From Prostheceraeus crozeri (taxonomy: Eukaryota; Platyhelminthes; Polycladida; Euryleptidae), in contig CAJQUW010003607.1 of the NCBI GenBank assembly GCA_907163375.1, positions 248,001 to 312,000 of the forward strand: a stretch of DNA of 64,000 bases, read 5' to 3'. Of this stretch, positions 1-8,778 are shown piece after piece. A program made the translations under genes and the position numbers. The notes below the pieces were generated by a model. That model was not told where the DNA came from and did not search any database. It worked only from the letters and a program-made list of their open reading frames with translations. Position 1 is the first letter of the stretch. Each line of letters begins with the position of its first letter.

Positions 1-410
1 CGTCAATGTATTCATGACTTTTGTACTTACAATAACATGAGTTAGTCACATTTCCGACTCGTGGTGCCAACACTTTAGATATTGTAATCATTAATCATCC
101 CTCAAAATTTTGTTCCCCTACTTCCATTTCTCCTCTTGGTCGCACGGACCATAAAGGTGTATTTGTGAATAAAGAGGCCACCCCCCTCAAGTCTACTACT
201 AAGGTCAGAGTCCGCTCTTGTTCTCCTTCCGATTTCGCTCAGTGTAGCAGAGTTCTTCTACTGCTGATTGGCATGACTTCTTGTTATCACATGATAACAT
301 TTATGATATAGTTGAAGACTTCCAATCTTTTTTTACTGTACTGCAATGACCTCTTCTATACAGTTAAGAATGTGTGCATGCGCTCTTCAGACCCTCCCTG
401 GCTTACTCCT
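1..410 (+). pseudogene. LINE-A fragment 1: end of endonuclease domain of a CR1-like LINE
   Basis: One forward frame reads a typical LINE endonuclease C-terminus: an LVTFPTRGANTLDIV stretch at about 55-95, then a GRTDHKGV motif near 140-160 in place of the usual SDH motif. It then runs into linker sequence with PWLT just before base 405. Stops interrupt it (for example near 310). The reading continues after element A at 38742 with ALKAISDARD, so element A was inserted here. The CR1/L2-like assignment rests on the endonuclease, the RT pieces further right and a tail ending in short ATT/ATC repeats. Confidence 0.75.
405..410. repeat. 6-bp target-site duplication (left) of element A
   Basis: ACTCCT directly precedes the left terminus AGTAGTAAG. 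The same six bases follow the right terminus CTTACTACT at 38736-38741. A 6-bp duplication is the known signature of Polinton/Maverick integration. Removing the element rejoins the LINE-A reading frame. Confidence 0.95.
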
Positions 411-1278
411 AGTAGTAAGTAAAACTCCACTTCTGGATAGCGCAAGATGGCCGCCGTCGCTGACGCCCCCCCCCTCTGGAACGGCAGAGTGTCGTGGTCG
501 GCCGCCGTGGTGCTTTGAGTCTGACGTCCCCCCCCCTCTGGATGGAACGACAGAGTGTCGTGGTGTGCCGGCCAAGTGCGTCCGAAAGGTTCGCTGACGT
601 TCCCCCCCCCTCTGGCCGGCCGTCGTAGCGCGCGGTGATGTGCTGTCGAGGTTGGCGTGGTGTGCCGGCCAGGTTGGGAGGGTGGACTGTCGTAGCTCAC
701 CTGAAAAAATCCTAAGTGTCAGAGTGGCTTTGTATGGGTAAAATTTTGAAAATTTTCCAAAGTGTGGAATTTCGACCTGGGACCTTCACCAAAACATTTT
801 TCATCAAATTTCACGGACCTCCCCGCCCCCGACAGCAATCTTCTAACTTTGGTTCTAGTGAACGGATTTTGTCTTACAGCTACTCGTTTGAAAGAGGAGA
901 AAAAACTGCTCGACGCCATTTTTGCCGCGAGTCAATCGGACCAGCCGTTCAAAAGTTAGAGCTGTTACAAGATTTTAGGTCGGAGCTCGCTCACCTGAAA
1001 AAATCCTAAGTGTCAGAGTGGCTTTGTATGGGTAAAATTTTGAAAATTTTCCAAAGTGTGGAATTTCGACCTGGGACCTTCACCAAAACATTTTTCATCA
1101 AATTTCAAGGACCTCCCGCCCCCCCTCGGGAGAGCTCGCTTCCATCTTGGCTTCTAGTGAACGGATTTTGTCGTGCAACAGCTCGTTTGAAAGCTAAGAG
1201 TGAGACAAATTCACTGAAAGAAACGGCTTGTTCATATCTGTCTTTGTTTAGATGTGAGACGCCATTTAAGATTTTGGG
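411..1278 (+). repeat. Left terminal inverted repeat of element A
   Basis: It matches the reverse complement of 38735-38489 followed by 22523-21913. The outer 290 bases are GC-rich and hold three poly-C tracts in a repeated context (CTGACG then C8-9 then TCTGG). The inner part holds two direct copies about 294 bp apart (starting near 696 and 990) of a unit that begins CACCTGAAAAAATCC. The small ORFs here (716-1009, 1010-1285) are repeats of one another inside the TIR and show no recognisable protein. Confidence 0.93.
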
Positions 1279-1391
1279 AGATTGACGAAAAACGACAGAG
1301 TTAAAATTTCCCAAGAAACAGCTCCAGCGGCCGAATGAAGGCTCGGATTGGTAAACGGAGGCCAGATTTGGAATCAGCTTGATGTTATTGT

Positions 1392-1466
1392 CCAATGTGG
1401 ATCATCATCCAATGAGAATCAAGCATTTCTATATAAATAGCGAGCCTTCCACAGTGAGAATCATTC
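1392..1466 (+). promoter_or_regulatory. Pol II core promoter: two CCAAT boxes, TATA box, initiator
   Basis: CCAAT at 1392 and again at 1409 (17 bp apart), TATAAATA at 1432 (23 bp after the second CCAAT), and a TCATTC initiator-like site at 1461, 29 bp after the TATA. The same 17/23 spacing recurs exactly on the minus strand upstream of the DNA polymerase gene. A CT-rich leader follows at 1501-1520. Confidence 0.75.
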
Positions 1467-1545
1467 CATCGTTGAATCGCACGAGTGACGGACAGACATT
1501 TTCTCTCTCTCTCTCTCTAGTTCCCTATTCTATTATCCAACTAAA

Positions 1546-2317
1546 ATGGTAAGTCGCTACTTTCCTCCCTCTCTTCCCTTGAACGTGAACTTAATACAAT
1601 CTTTTTCATTTTCAGGCATCTACTCCATCTGCTGCACTAGTAGGACAAAATGGCGGTCAAACGTTACAAGGTTCGCTACGATCAGATCATCTACAACTGA
1701 GGCCAGTGGAAGAAACAACCAAGGTACATAATCCTACACCGCTACAGCGTAAATTTAAACAAGTCTTGCGTTATGACGATCATGACAAAGTACTCCAAAC
1801 GGGAATGCTCCCCTCCACGGATGTCAAGATAATGCACAATCAGTATGGGGACTACATACTGATCCCCGTGAGTCCGTACATTCGCCACCAACTTGATATT
1901 ATTGAGGAGTACGTGACATTAAATATGGACATTCCTACTCCTCTTGCTCAAGAGTGGAAGGCGAGTGACAAGGATACTCCCTATAGAAAGATTTGGGATG
2001 GTAATCACATTTGCCTACCGGTATCACATTGGTGTACTTACTATAAGAAGGAGGGAGATCAATCAATAGCCATCAGATGTGATGAGCTCGGAGAAGGTAC
2101 TTGGGATATCCTTTTCAAAGTGAATGGACTATATTATGGTCGTCACAAGGATAATAAAATAGCCTCGCTCTCCATGCATATGGAATCCATCCTATATATT
2201 CCAAAACCACCCAACGTGGACGACATAATTGATCAAATCCTTAACAGCAGTGGTACGAAGCGCAAGTCGGAGAAGAATGCTGCCTCAAAACGCAAATCAA
2301 AGAAGGAGAATTACTAG
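1546..2317 (+). CDS. Spliced early gene of unknown function with C-terminal nuclear-localisation-like tail
   Basis: An ATG at 1546 is followed at once by a consensus donor (GTAAGT, 1549). A 67-bp intron ends at a pyrimidine-rich acceptor at 1615, and the frame then stays open to 2317, giving about 234 residues. Without splicing the long frame has no good ATG, and the intron supplies one. No domain is recognised. The C-terminus has two clusters of K/R (KRKS twice), like a bipartite nuclear signal. It is the first gene after the left promoter, so an early or regulatory role is plausible but inferred. Confidence 0.75.
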
Positions 2318-2351
2318 TCCTTTCCTAACTCTACCCTATGACAATTCGCTT

Positions 2352-2477
2352 ATGTGCTTTGAGTGTCGTAGACGTGGTCTTATTAGATACATTTTACTTC
2401 TTCGTTGCCATCATATCATTTGTGTATTTTGTCGTGAAAAGCATCGATGTAATTCTTCATTTTCTAATATGTTATAG
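2352..2477 (+). CDS. Small RING-like cysteine/histidine protein or exon
   Basis: A 41-residue frame from an ATG at 2352 has CFEC near the start and then C-H-H-I-I-C-x2-C, a pattern like half of a RING finger. It is too short for a full RING domain. It may be an exon of a longer product, a remnant, or a micro-ORF. A related and fuller Cys/His protein lies at 3557-3880. It sits between the spliced first gene and the exonuclease-like gene. Confidence 0.35.
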   Translation: MCFECRRRGLIRYILLLRCHHIICVFCREKHRCNSSFSNML

Positions 2478-2510
2478 AACGTTTCCTTAGATGTGTAATT
2501 TCCGTTTTAG

Positions 2511-3059
2511 GCTTCTATCATCATTTTTATGGATTGTGAGGGTGAACCTGTACAGGAGCTTAGTGCTATTGCTATGAACAATTAGACATATCAGATTGTT
2601 AGTGTCTATCATCAACATGCCAACTGCGATCCCAATGTTGATCAATGGGCGAGAAAACACATTCATGGACTTAATCTGAAATATTTGCAAGACTACGGCT
2701 TTTCTTGTGAGAGTGCTCTTCTTATTGACTTTAAACGATGGTTAGCTGCTTTCAATGTTATACGCATCTTTTGTAATAATCCTGGTAAGGAGAGGAAAAT
2801 ATTTCCCAATCTAATCATTGATGATATTTTGCTCCCACCTTGGGATAGTAGAGTGAATCAACATTATCATGAAGTCACGAAACGTTTTAAGGATTTGTGT
2901 GTTCCTATTTTGTCTGTTCGTTGTAGTAGCTACGTTCATAACCAATGCTTCTTTCCTCCTTACCTCAACACTGCCAAAGTCCTGTATGGTTATCATTGCT
3001 CGCTGTATGATAGTTACCAGCTGTATCTATTTTATCTCTTTCAAACCATTGATTTATAA
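2511..3059 (+). pseudogene. DEDDh-type 3'-5' exonuclease-like gene, interrupted by one TAG
   Basis: From the ATG at 2529 the frame begins FMDCEGEPVQE, which fits Exo I of DnaQ-like nucleases (D-x-E). Near the end YHCSLYD gives the H-x4-D of Exo III. The middle acidic residue is uncertain (CNNPGKE). A stop, TAG at 2583-2585, splits the frame; the remainder runs to 3059. A good acceptor (TTCCGTTTTAG) ends at 2510. Joining the leader ATG at 1546-1548 to base 2511 keeps this frame, and both acceptors are followed by GC(A/T)TCT. It may therefore share the leader exon. Function is inferred from motifs only. Confidence 0.5.
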
Positions 3060-3143
3060 TGCATGCTTGTTATAGTGATTCAATAAATGTTACTATGAGA
3101 AGAGTTGTTTTCATGCAATGGATGGGTTAGATAAAGGGCGATC

Positions 3144-3554
3144 ATGTCTTTCTCAAACGACTGCGGAACATTACATTTTCATAGGAAAAGTTTAAAAGGA
3201 GCTGTTCAAGATTATGTGATAAATTTTCATAAAGATGAGACGGACATCGAAGCAGTGGTCGATGATGCCAGCACTCTATTTCTAGAGTTAATGAATACAT
3301 TCTCTGATAGCATTATCATGGCGTGATTAGTTGCGAAAATTAAGTTTAGTCATTTTGGAAAGGAAGAGGTGGAAAGTCGCTCTTTCCATTTTGCTTCTTA
3401 TTCAATGGAAGTGGTAGATCACCCCCAAGAATTTTTTAAAAGACATATGATAAAAATTGTTGAACGCCTTAACGCATTTAACCATCATGGTAGCAGTCTA
3501 GTGATTGAAGCGATTTCAGATATTCACATTCAACTTTCCATAAAGAAAAATTGA
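3144..3554 (+). pseudogene. Conserved element protein of unknown function, one in-frame TGA
   Basis: One frame runs from the ATG at 3144 to the stop at 3552-3554, interrupted by TGA at 3324-3326. The two halves are in the same frame. The first half resembles in style the N-terminal region found before the polymerase in this element (LHFHRK, DDASTLF), and the second half contains HPQEFF and SSLVIEAISDIHIQL. I know no function. Its stop overlaps the start region of the next gene, so it belongs to the tightly packed plus-strand cluster. Confidence 0.4.
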
Positions 3555-3556
3555 AA

Positions 3557-3880
3557 ATGCAGCGGTACTTGATTGTAGCACAACTGGTTTTCGAGCTATG
3601 TCTGCTCACTCTCGAAGTATATTCCTTCTGTACATGCGTCTATTATTTAGAAAAGGCTAGCAAATTCATATCTTCAAAAAGACTTGCTATAGACATCAGT
3701 AACGGTAAAACTATGTGTTGCGATGTATGTAAGCGAAAGGATGGAAATGAAAAGCGCATCTTCAAGAGATGTAAGCATGCTTTTTGTCAACGCTGTTTCA
3801 TACGTAATTGCATTCAACTTTGCCAATGTAACCACTGTGACATTGCTCATTTCGAGTGTCACTTATGTCGCAATAGTTAG
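3557..3880 (+). CDS. Cysteine-rich RING-like protein with hydrophobic N-terminus
   Basis: About 107 residues from the ATG at 3557. The first 45 residues are rich in L, V, F and C and could be a membrane segment. The rest has C-x2-C, then C-K-H-A-F-C-x2-C, then further C-x2-C pairs (CQCNHC, CHLC), a RING-type or zinc-ribbon spacing. RING proteins of DNA viruses often act as ubiquitin ligases; that role here is inference. A shorter fragment with a similar pattern lies at 2352-2477. Confidence 0.5.
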   Translation: MQRYLIVAQLVFELCLLTLEVYSFCTCVYYLEKASKFISSKRLAIDISNGKTMCCDVCKRKDGNEKRIFKRCKHAFCQRCFIRNCIQLCQCNHCDIAHFECHLCRNS

Positions 3881-3931
3881 TACCTATGCAAATGTGGTAA
3901 AGATAGGTTTTAGCAAAGACTAACACGGAAA

Positions 3932-4288
3932 ATGGCGAAACGTAAAATGACGAAACGTAAAAGTCAAAAGTTTTCTTCAGCCATTCAAGCTCTCCGACGA
4001 ATGAAAGCAAATCAGCGATACAATGCTATACGACATGCTAACGATAAATTCATTTGTGAAATTATTTCTCATGTGAGGAAGTTGAGGACGAAGAAATTAG
4101 CGCCAAAACAACGAAAGTTACTTAAGCGATATGCTACGAAATTGCGTTTCATCTCGAATCCTAAAGTCACCCTTCAAAGAAAGAGGAAAACTCTAACACA
4201 AAAGGGCGGTTTCCTTTCAGCAATACTTCCAATGATAGCTCCTGCCGTGGGCAACCTATTGGGTAATATCTTTGGCTCTAAGCGTTAA
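3932..4288 (+). CDS. Small basic virion protein candidate with QKGGF motif and hydrophobic tail
   Basis: 118 residues. The first 90 are strongly basic (many K/R), with a conserved-looking segment ending KRKTLTQKGGFL, and then a hydrophobic C-terminus (ILPMIAPAVGNLLGNIF). Proteins with this layout commonly occur just before the packaging ATPase in adintovirus/Polinton loci. I infer a core or minor virion protein. It ends 32 bp before the ATPase ATG. The frame is intact. Confidence 0.55.
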   Translation: MAKRKMTKRKSQKFSSAIQALRRMKANQRYNAIRHANDKFICEIISHVRKLRTKKLAPKQRKLLKRYATKLRFISNPKVTLQRKRKTLTQKGGFLSAILPMIAPAVGNLLGNIFGSKR

Positions 4289-4319
4289 TTATGCAAATGT
4301 TGAATCTCAAAGTATTAAA

Positions 4320-4937
4320 ATGGATTTCAGACTTCAATGTGATAAAGTTCTGACTGTATCAGGTCCATCTCATGCAGGTAAAACTGTTTTCACGCTGAAT
4401 TTATTGGATAAAAGAAGGGAGTTGTTTAAGGAACCTATCAATCGAGTGATTTGGTGTTATGGTATTTATCAACCGTCGCTGTTTCAGGAATTGCAAAGTC
4501 GCAACTTTATTCGACATGAAGGAATTATTCCAGTGGATAAACTTCAGTCTAATGATGTTGTTGTATTGGATGATTTATTAAAAGAAAGTAAGAATTCAAA
4601 AGATGTTACAGATATGTTCACTCGTGCAGCACATCATAAAAGGTGTTTTATCATCTATATCACACAAAATTTATTTCCTGATGGAAAAGAAGCTCGTACA
4701 CGAAACCTGAATACACACTATTATGCTATTTTCAAGAATCCGCGAGATAAAAGTCAATTTGAAATTTTAGCGCGACAAGTTGCACCCAGAGGATCAAAAG
4801 CCTTAATTGAAATTTTTCAAGCAGCTATTGAAAAACCATACGGTTACTTATTCATTGACTTTACGCAAGAGTGTCCGGAAGAATTTAGATTTCGAAGTGA
4901 TATTTTGAAAACTCCCATGACTATCTACAAACTATGA
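4320..4937 (+). CDS. A32/FtsK-HerA-like genome packaging ATPase
   Basis: About 205 residues from the ATG at 4320. The open frame extends upstream to 4272 without an ATG, so 4320 is the chosen start. Walker A is GPSHAGKT at about residues 16-23, and Walker B is DVVVLDDLL near residue 80. A sensor-like ITQN follows near 120. This is the usual length and order for the DNA-packaging ATPase of Polintons, virophages and adintoviruses, which pumps DNA into the capsid. It overlaps the next gene by four bases (ATGA). No break is seen. Confidence 0.88.
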   Translation: MDFRLQCDKVLTVSGPSHAGKTVFTLNLLDKRRELFKEPINRVIWCYGIYQPSLFQELQSRNFIRHEGIIPVDKLQSNDVVVLDDLLKESKNSKDVTDMFTRAAHHKRCFIIYITQNLFPDGKEARTRNLNTHYYAIFKNPRDKSQFEILARQVAPRGSKALIEIFQAAIEKPYGYLFIDFTQECPEEFRFRSDILKTPMTIYKL

Positions 4938-5626
4938 GTTCTTATTCTCGCATGATTGTTATTCCTCAGGATGAATATGTACAATTGACTGCCATGCAGC
5001 AAGTAAAGCAACCTCTTGCAAATCAAATGTATAGGAAAGAAATAGATTATCAGCAAAATGTTCACATCAAAGATCCACATCGTGCTGTATTATTACAATC
5101 GGAAACTGTTGAGCAATTGAAAAACTTGAAGAATAAGATGCGTGACTCTGTATCGACTGCTACACCTTTAGCATCTCGCGCACATGCCATAGCTCTTTTC
5201 AACAGTATTGAACCCCATCTCAATGTAAATGATAGAGGAGCAATCATTACAGATGAAAATAAAGTGATTGATGCTTCACGTTATGAAGACTTGATTCAGT
5301 ATGCGACACGTAGAAAGCGCCGTCAGGGCTATGTTCCACCTGGTTGGTCATACTTTCTTAAACTATTGAAAAAGCATAATGTACCAAAATTTGCTTTGAA
5401 TAATGAGACATTGAAAGAACTTGATTCAACAGTGGCTACTGCTCCAATGCTTCAGACGATGAAAATGCCAACAAATTGGTTTAAGACGTCACCTGCTACA
5501 TCCCCTCCCACACTCACTAAGCAAACAAGAGGAAGAACTCGACGTAGATCTACATCGCCACTAAAACTAGTAAAAGGAAAACGTAAAACAGCTCCTCCCA
5601 AAAAATACATGTTCTCAGACTATTAA
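4934..5626 (+). CDS. Conserved Polinton/adintovirus structural protein of unknown function
   Basis: 230 residues starting four bases before the ATPase ends. The N-terminus carries a VIPQDEYVQL motif and a coiled-coil-like stretch (60-75). The middle has a DLIQYATRRKRR segment followed by GYVPPGW and a helical KLLKKHNVPKF, and the C-terminus is basic. The 'PPGW..F...L...NVP' pattern is one I associate with a recurrent unnamed gene next to the ATPase in these elements. A minor capsid role is inferred from position. Intact. Confidence 0.55.
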   Translation: MSSYSRMIVIPQDEYVQLTAMQQVKQPLANQMYRKEIDYQQNVHIKDPHRAVLLQSETVEQLKNLKNKMRDSVSTATPLASRAHAIALFNSIEPHLNVNDRGAIITDENKVIDASRYEDLIQYATRRKRRQGYVPPGWSYFLKLLKKHNVPKFALNNETLKELDSTVATAPMLQTMKMPTNWFKTSPATSPPTLTKQTRGRTRRRSTSPLKLVKGKRKTAPPKKYMFSDY

Positions 5627-5627
5627 T

Positions 5628-5843
5628 ATGAAGCAGATGTGTTGCTTGCCATGTAATGAGCCGCCAGAGGTGAATGACGTTGTCACTTGCACTTGCTGCG
5701 CCAGCTCTCATAATGAAACCCCTAAGCAATGTGAACACGATCGCAAAACCTCTGAAGCTAAATGCTGCAGTTGTTGTAAATGTAGAAAGCCAAGAAAACA
5801 AAAAGATGAGAAGGAGGAAAAAGAGTCAGTCGTCATCGACTGA
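5628..5843 (+). CDS. Cysteine-rich small ORF overlapping the start of the integrase
   Basis: 71 residues with about fifteen cysteines in CC, CxCC and CCxCCxC clusters, then an acidic/basic tail. It starts two bases after the preceding stop and runs in another frame over the first part of the integrase ORF. The recognisable integrase fold begins only after this overlap, so the ORF could be a real metal-binding protein. It could also be a frameshifted zinc-binding N-terminus of the integrase. Confidence 0.4.
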   Translation: MKQMCCLPCNEPPEVNDVVTCTCCASSHNETPKQCEHDRKTSEAKCCSCCKCRKPRKQKDEKEEKESVVID

Positions 5844-6894
5844 ACGTTTGAAGTCAATCTATTATGATGTAAAACATCCGGCAGGATTTGCATCTATCAA
5901 AAAATTATCAAAAGCGAGTGGTCTTCCACAATCACAAGTGAAACGATGGTTAAAGGGTCAGGCTACCTATACACTCCACAAACAAGCGAAAAAGAAGTAC
6001 CGCACCCGCCATGATATTGTTTATGACATCGATGAACAGTGGCAAGCAGATTTGTGTGATGTTGCCTCCATTTCAAAACATAACTCGGACAATAATTTTA
6101 TTTTAACCGTCATTGATATTTTCTCGCGTTATGCGTGTGCTCAACCTTTAAAAACTAAAGAAGGGAAAGGAGTAGCAAAAGCATTCCAAACAATTTTTCG
6201 AGAAGGTCGCATTCCAAAAAGAATTCAGAGTGATCAAGGAAAAGAGTTTGAAAATCAGCATGTGAGAAGATTATTTGAGAGGCATGACATTGAGTTGTTT
6301 AGTGTAAAGAGCGCTTATAAAGCTGCACTCGTTGAACGTTTTAATCGCACATTAAAAAATCGCTTGTGGCGACATTTTACTGCGAACTTGATACAAGATT
6401 GGACAAAGGTTCTACAAGATACACTCCATGCCTACAATCACTCTATTCATCGTTCTATTGGACTCAGAACAGTAGATGTAAATGCTGACAATGTAGATAA
6501 AGTGCGCGAATCATTCCAACGTAAACGCACTCATGTGAAAAGTGATGTGAAAATTGGTGATAAAGTTCGTATCTCAAAAGTGAAAAGTGTTTTTGCTAAA
6601 GGGTACCTTCCGAATTGGACAGAGGAGGTATTTACAGTATCAAGGATTAATCAAAAAGACTCTCCGACCACCTACAAGTTGAAAGATTACGATAATGAAG
6701 AAATTGAGGGTAGCTTTTACCGCGATGAGATTGAGGTAGTCACTGAATGTGAAACATATTTGGTAGAGAAAATCATTCGATGTAAAAAACGGCAAGGTGA
6801 AGAATGGTGTCTTGTTAAATGGACTGGTTATCCTTCAAGTATGAATTCTTGGATGCGTCGTGCCGGCATCTTTCATCTAAGTGATCGACAGTGA
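5674..6894 (+). CDS. Retroviral-type (rve) integrase with C-terminal chromodomain
   Basis: Up to 406 residues from the ATG at 5674; later ATGs at 5712 and 5805 are possible starts, as the conserved part begins near IYYDVKHPAGF. The DDE catalytic core shows QADLCDV (first D), SDQGKEF (second D) and ERFNRTLK (E). An SH3-like C-terminal domain follows (GDKVRIS), then a chromodomain (YLVEKIIRCKK...WCLVKWTGYP). Polinton integrases insert the element with a 6-bp duplication, as seen at both ends. The chromodomain probably directs it to modified chromatin. The frame is intact. Confidence 0.93.
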   Translation: MTLSLALAAPALIMKPLSNVNTIAKPLKLNAAVVVNVESQENKKMRRRKKSQSSSTERLKSIYYDVKHPAGFASIKKLSKASGLPQSQVKRWLKGQATYTLHKQAKKKYRTRHDIVYDIDEQWQADLCDVASISKHNSDNNFILTVIDIFSRYACAQPLKTKEGKGVAKAFQTIFREGRIPKRIQSDQGKEFENQHVRRLFERHDIELFSVKSAYKAALVERFNRTLKNRLWRHFTANLIQDWTKVLQDTLHAYNHSIHRSIGLRTVDVNADNVDKVRESFQRKRTHVKSDVKIGDKVRISKVKSVFAKGYLPNWTEEVFTVSRINQKDSPTTYKLKDYDNEEIEGSFYRDEIEVVTECETYLVEKIIRCKKRQGEEWCLVKWTGYPSSMNSWMRRAGIFHLSDRQ

Positions 6895-6935
6895 TTCATG
6901 CAAAGTTGTAACTAACAATGTTTAGGGTTTGAGCT

Positions 6936-7390
6936 ATGAATCCAACTGCCTCATTTTATTCACGACCCTCCTATGTAAGTGGTGGAGGACAAATTTACAT
7001 CGGCGCTCGCCGCCAACGTCAGGTTGCATACTTGGTGCACTGAAATCTGTTGTAGCACCTCTCATATCCAATGTCGGTAGATCTTTAAAACGAAATGTTT
7101 TAAGTAATGCCGTTGGCTTTGCTGGTGATGTTGCTAGTCATCTTTCCAGAGGTAGAAGTTTTAAGAGCAGTTTGTTGAATCGTGGGAAGAAACGCGGTTT
7201 AAAAACATTGAAGCAGACCTTTGCTGGTGTTACTCAAGGAAAGAAATCACCTAAACGAATGAAAAAAGGAAGGAGGAAACATCGCGGAGCTGGTAAGGTG
7301 CGATCTTCAGTCAAAAGGCATTCACGCAAACGTCGCAGAGGCTCTAATCATTCATCAGGCGCTAAACGACGACGCTGCCATAACTTCTAA
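6936..7390 (+). pseudogene. Basic virion-associated protein, frameshifted once
   Basis: The likely start is the ATG at 6936 (MNPTASFYSRPSYVSGGG). About 30 codons on, near 7026-7032, a one-base shift moves the reading into the frame that continues as ILGALKSVVAPLISN. It then runs through a highly basic tail (KKGRRKHRG, KRRRCHNF) to 7390. The frame open at 6929 has an unrelated N-terminus. Position just before the hexon gene and the pattern 'GIG/ILGALK + basic tail' suggest a minor virion protein similar in role to adenovirus core or pVI proteins; this is inference. Confidence 0.55.
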
Positions 7391-7392
7391 TC

Positions 7393-8778
7393 ATGGAGTG
7401 TAAAACTTCCGGTTTTTGTTTGTTTGATCAACAAGCCATACAGACAGATATTCTTAGTTCAAGTATTGTAGATTATCATCCTCGAACAGCTGAGAATGCT
7501 GGCCCCATTGAATTTGTTATTCCTGGTGGTAGTGATGACTACATAGATTTGAGTTATGCGATGGTTGATTTGAGGTTTAGAATTCAGCAAGCAGATGGAA
7601 CTGCTATTGACGATGCACATAAAGTTGGACTGAACAATTTACAATTGACTACATTACTTCGTGATGTTTCTCTAACGATTGGAGAGCAGCAGGTGGAAGG
7701 TGGTCAAAGCGATTATCCCTATAAATCATGTTTCAATCATGTATCACAGTTTCATCCAGCAGCACAAAAAAGTCATATGGAAGCCATGGGATGGTATAGA
7801 GATGAAGCAGGAAAATTTGATGTTGAAAATAACAGTGGCTTTGTAAAGCGATCTGCTATGATTAAAGATAGTAGAGTATGTCAGCTATATGGTCCGCTGA
7901 ATTTAGACTTCTTTAGACAGTCAAAGTTTTTACTCTGTAATACCAGCATGCGACTCAAGCTGACATTGAATAAGCCTGAATTTGCGCTGAATGCATTTGC
8001 TAAAGTTGACAATTTTAGAATTCATGTGGAAGATATTGCACTTTACATTCGTCGAGTAGTACCGAATCCAAGTGTCATTAGAGGACATGCTGAAGGTCTT
8101 AACCGCGAAAATGCCATTTACCCCGTTCAGCATACAAAGCTTCTTACCTTTACAATTCCAAAAGATCAAAAGAGTTTCATGAAAGATGGCCTCTTTCCAT
8201 CGGAAGCACCGAAGCTCCTCATGGTGGCAATGGTTGAAAATGATGCATTTAATGGTAATATAAAGAAGAATCCTTTCAATTTTAAACACAATCAGTTAAG
8301 TGAAATTGCTTTACGTGTAAATGGTGTGAGTCATCCTGGTCCACCCTACAAACCAGATTTTGCTGCGGATCAATTTATGCGCAGTTATGTTGATTTTATG
8401 GATGTCTTTGGCTTTTACAATACGGATGACACCAACGGACTCACTATGAAAGAGTTTAAGAGTGGATATACTATTTATGCATTTTGGTTGGTATTTTTAT
8501 TTTTGGTTGGTATGTATTTTGGTTGGCGTTATTTGTATTTTAATATATTATAGTATCCGCAGAAATATATTTTCCCTTGGATTTATGCATTTGATTTGAC
8601 TGCTGACAGCGATATTAGTGCACCCTATCGTCAAGCGAACGTGCCTCATAATATTCGTTTGGATTTGACGTTCAAAAGAACACTACCTGAGACGATCAAT
8701 GTATTAATTTATGCAGTCTTCGATTCAAATATTGAAATTACAAAGTATCGTGACGTGATTCTTCAGTATAATCGTTAA
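7393..8778 (+). pseudogene. Hexon-like major capsid protein (F54H12.2-like family), disrupted by a short insertion
   Basis: Begins with an ATG two bases after the previous stop. The protein matches the family often annotated 'F54H12.2-like', the hexon homologue of adintoviruses (N-terminal CLFDQQAIQTDI, then PIEFVIPG, LRDVSLTIGEQQVE). The frame stops at 8551-8553 inside a 108-bp insertion (8485-8592) and continues in the same frame to 8778 with DLTADSD and a final strand pattern. The insert is flanked by a 12-bp repeat and keeps the frame, so removing it would leave the normal length. As it stands, a truncated capsid protein would be made. Its stop overlaps the protease start (TAATGA). Confidence 0.85.
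8485..8592. repeat. 108-bp T/G-rich insertion with 12-bp direct repeat inside the hexon-like gene
   Basis: ATTTATGCATTT occurs at 8473-8484 and again at 8581-8592. Between them are 96 bases built of about three copies of a TTTTGGTTGGTAT-like unit and AT-rich sequence. The duplicated codons give IYAF twice in the protein. GT-AG intron borders cannot be placed at the repeat, so an insertion with target duplication or a slippage event fits better than an intron. Confidence 0.7.

Noticed and set aside
716-1285. ORFs of 97 and 91 codons in the left TIR, and matching ones at 22177-22464
   Set aside because: They are translations of a direct repeat within the TIR, occur in different lengths at each copy and show no protein features.
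8485-8592. A spliceosomal intron in the hexon-like gene
   Set aside because: The excised unit would have to start within ATTTATGCATTT, which contains no GT. The flanking 12-bp repeat fits an insertion instead.
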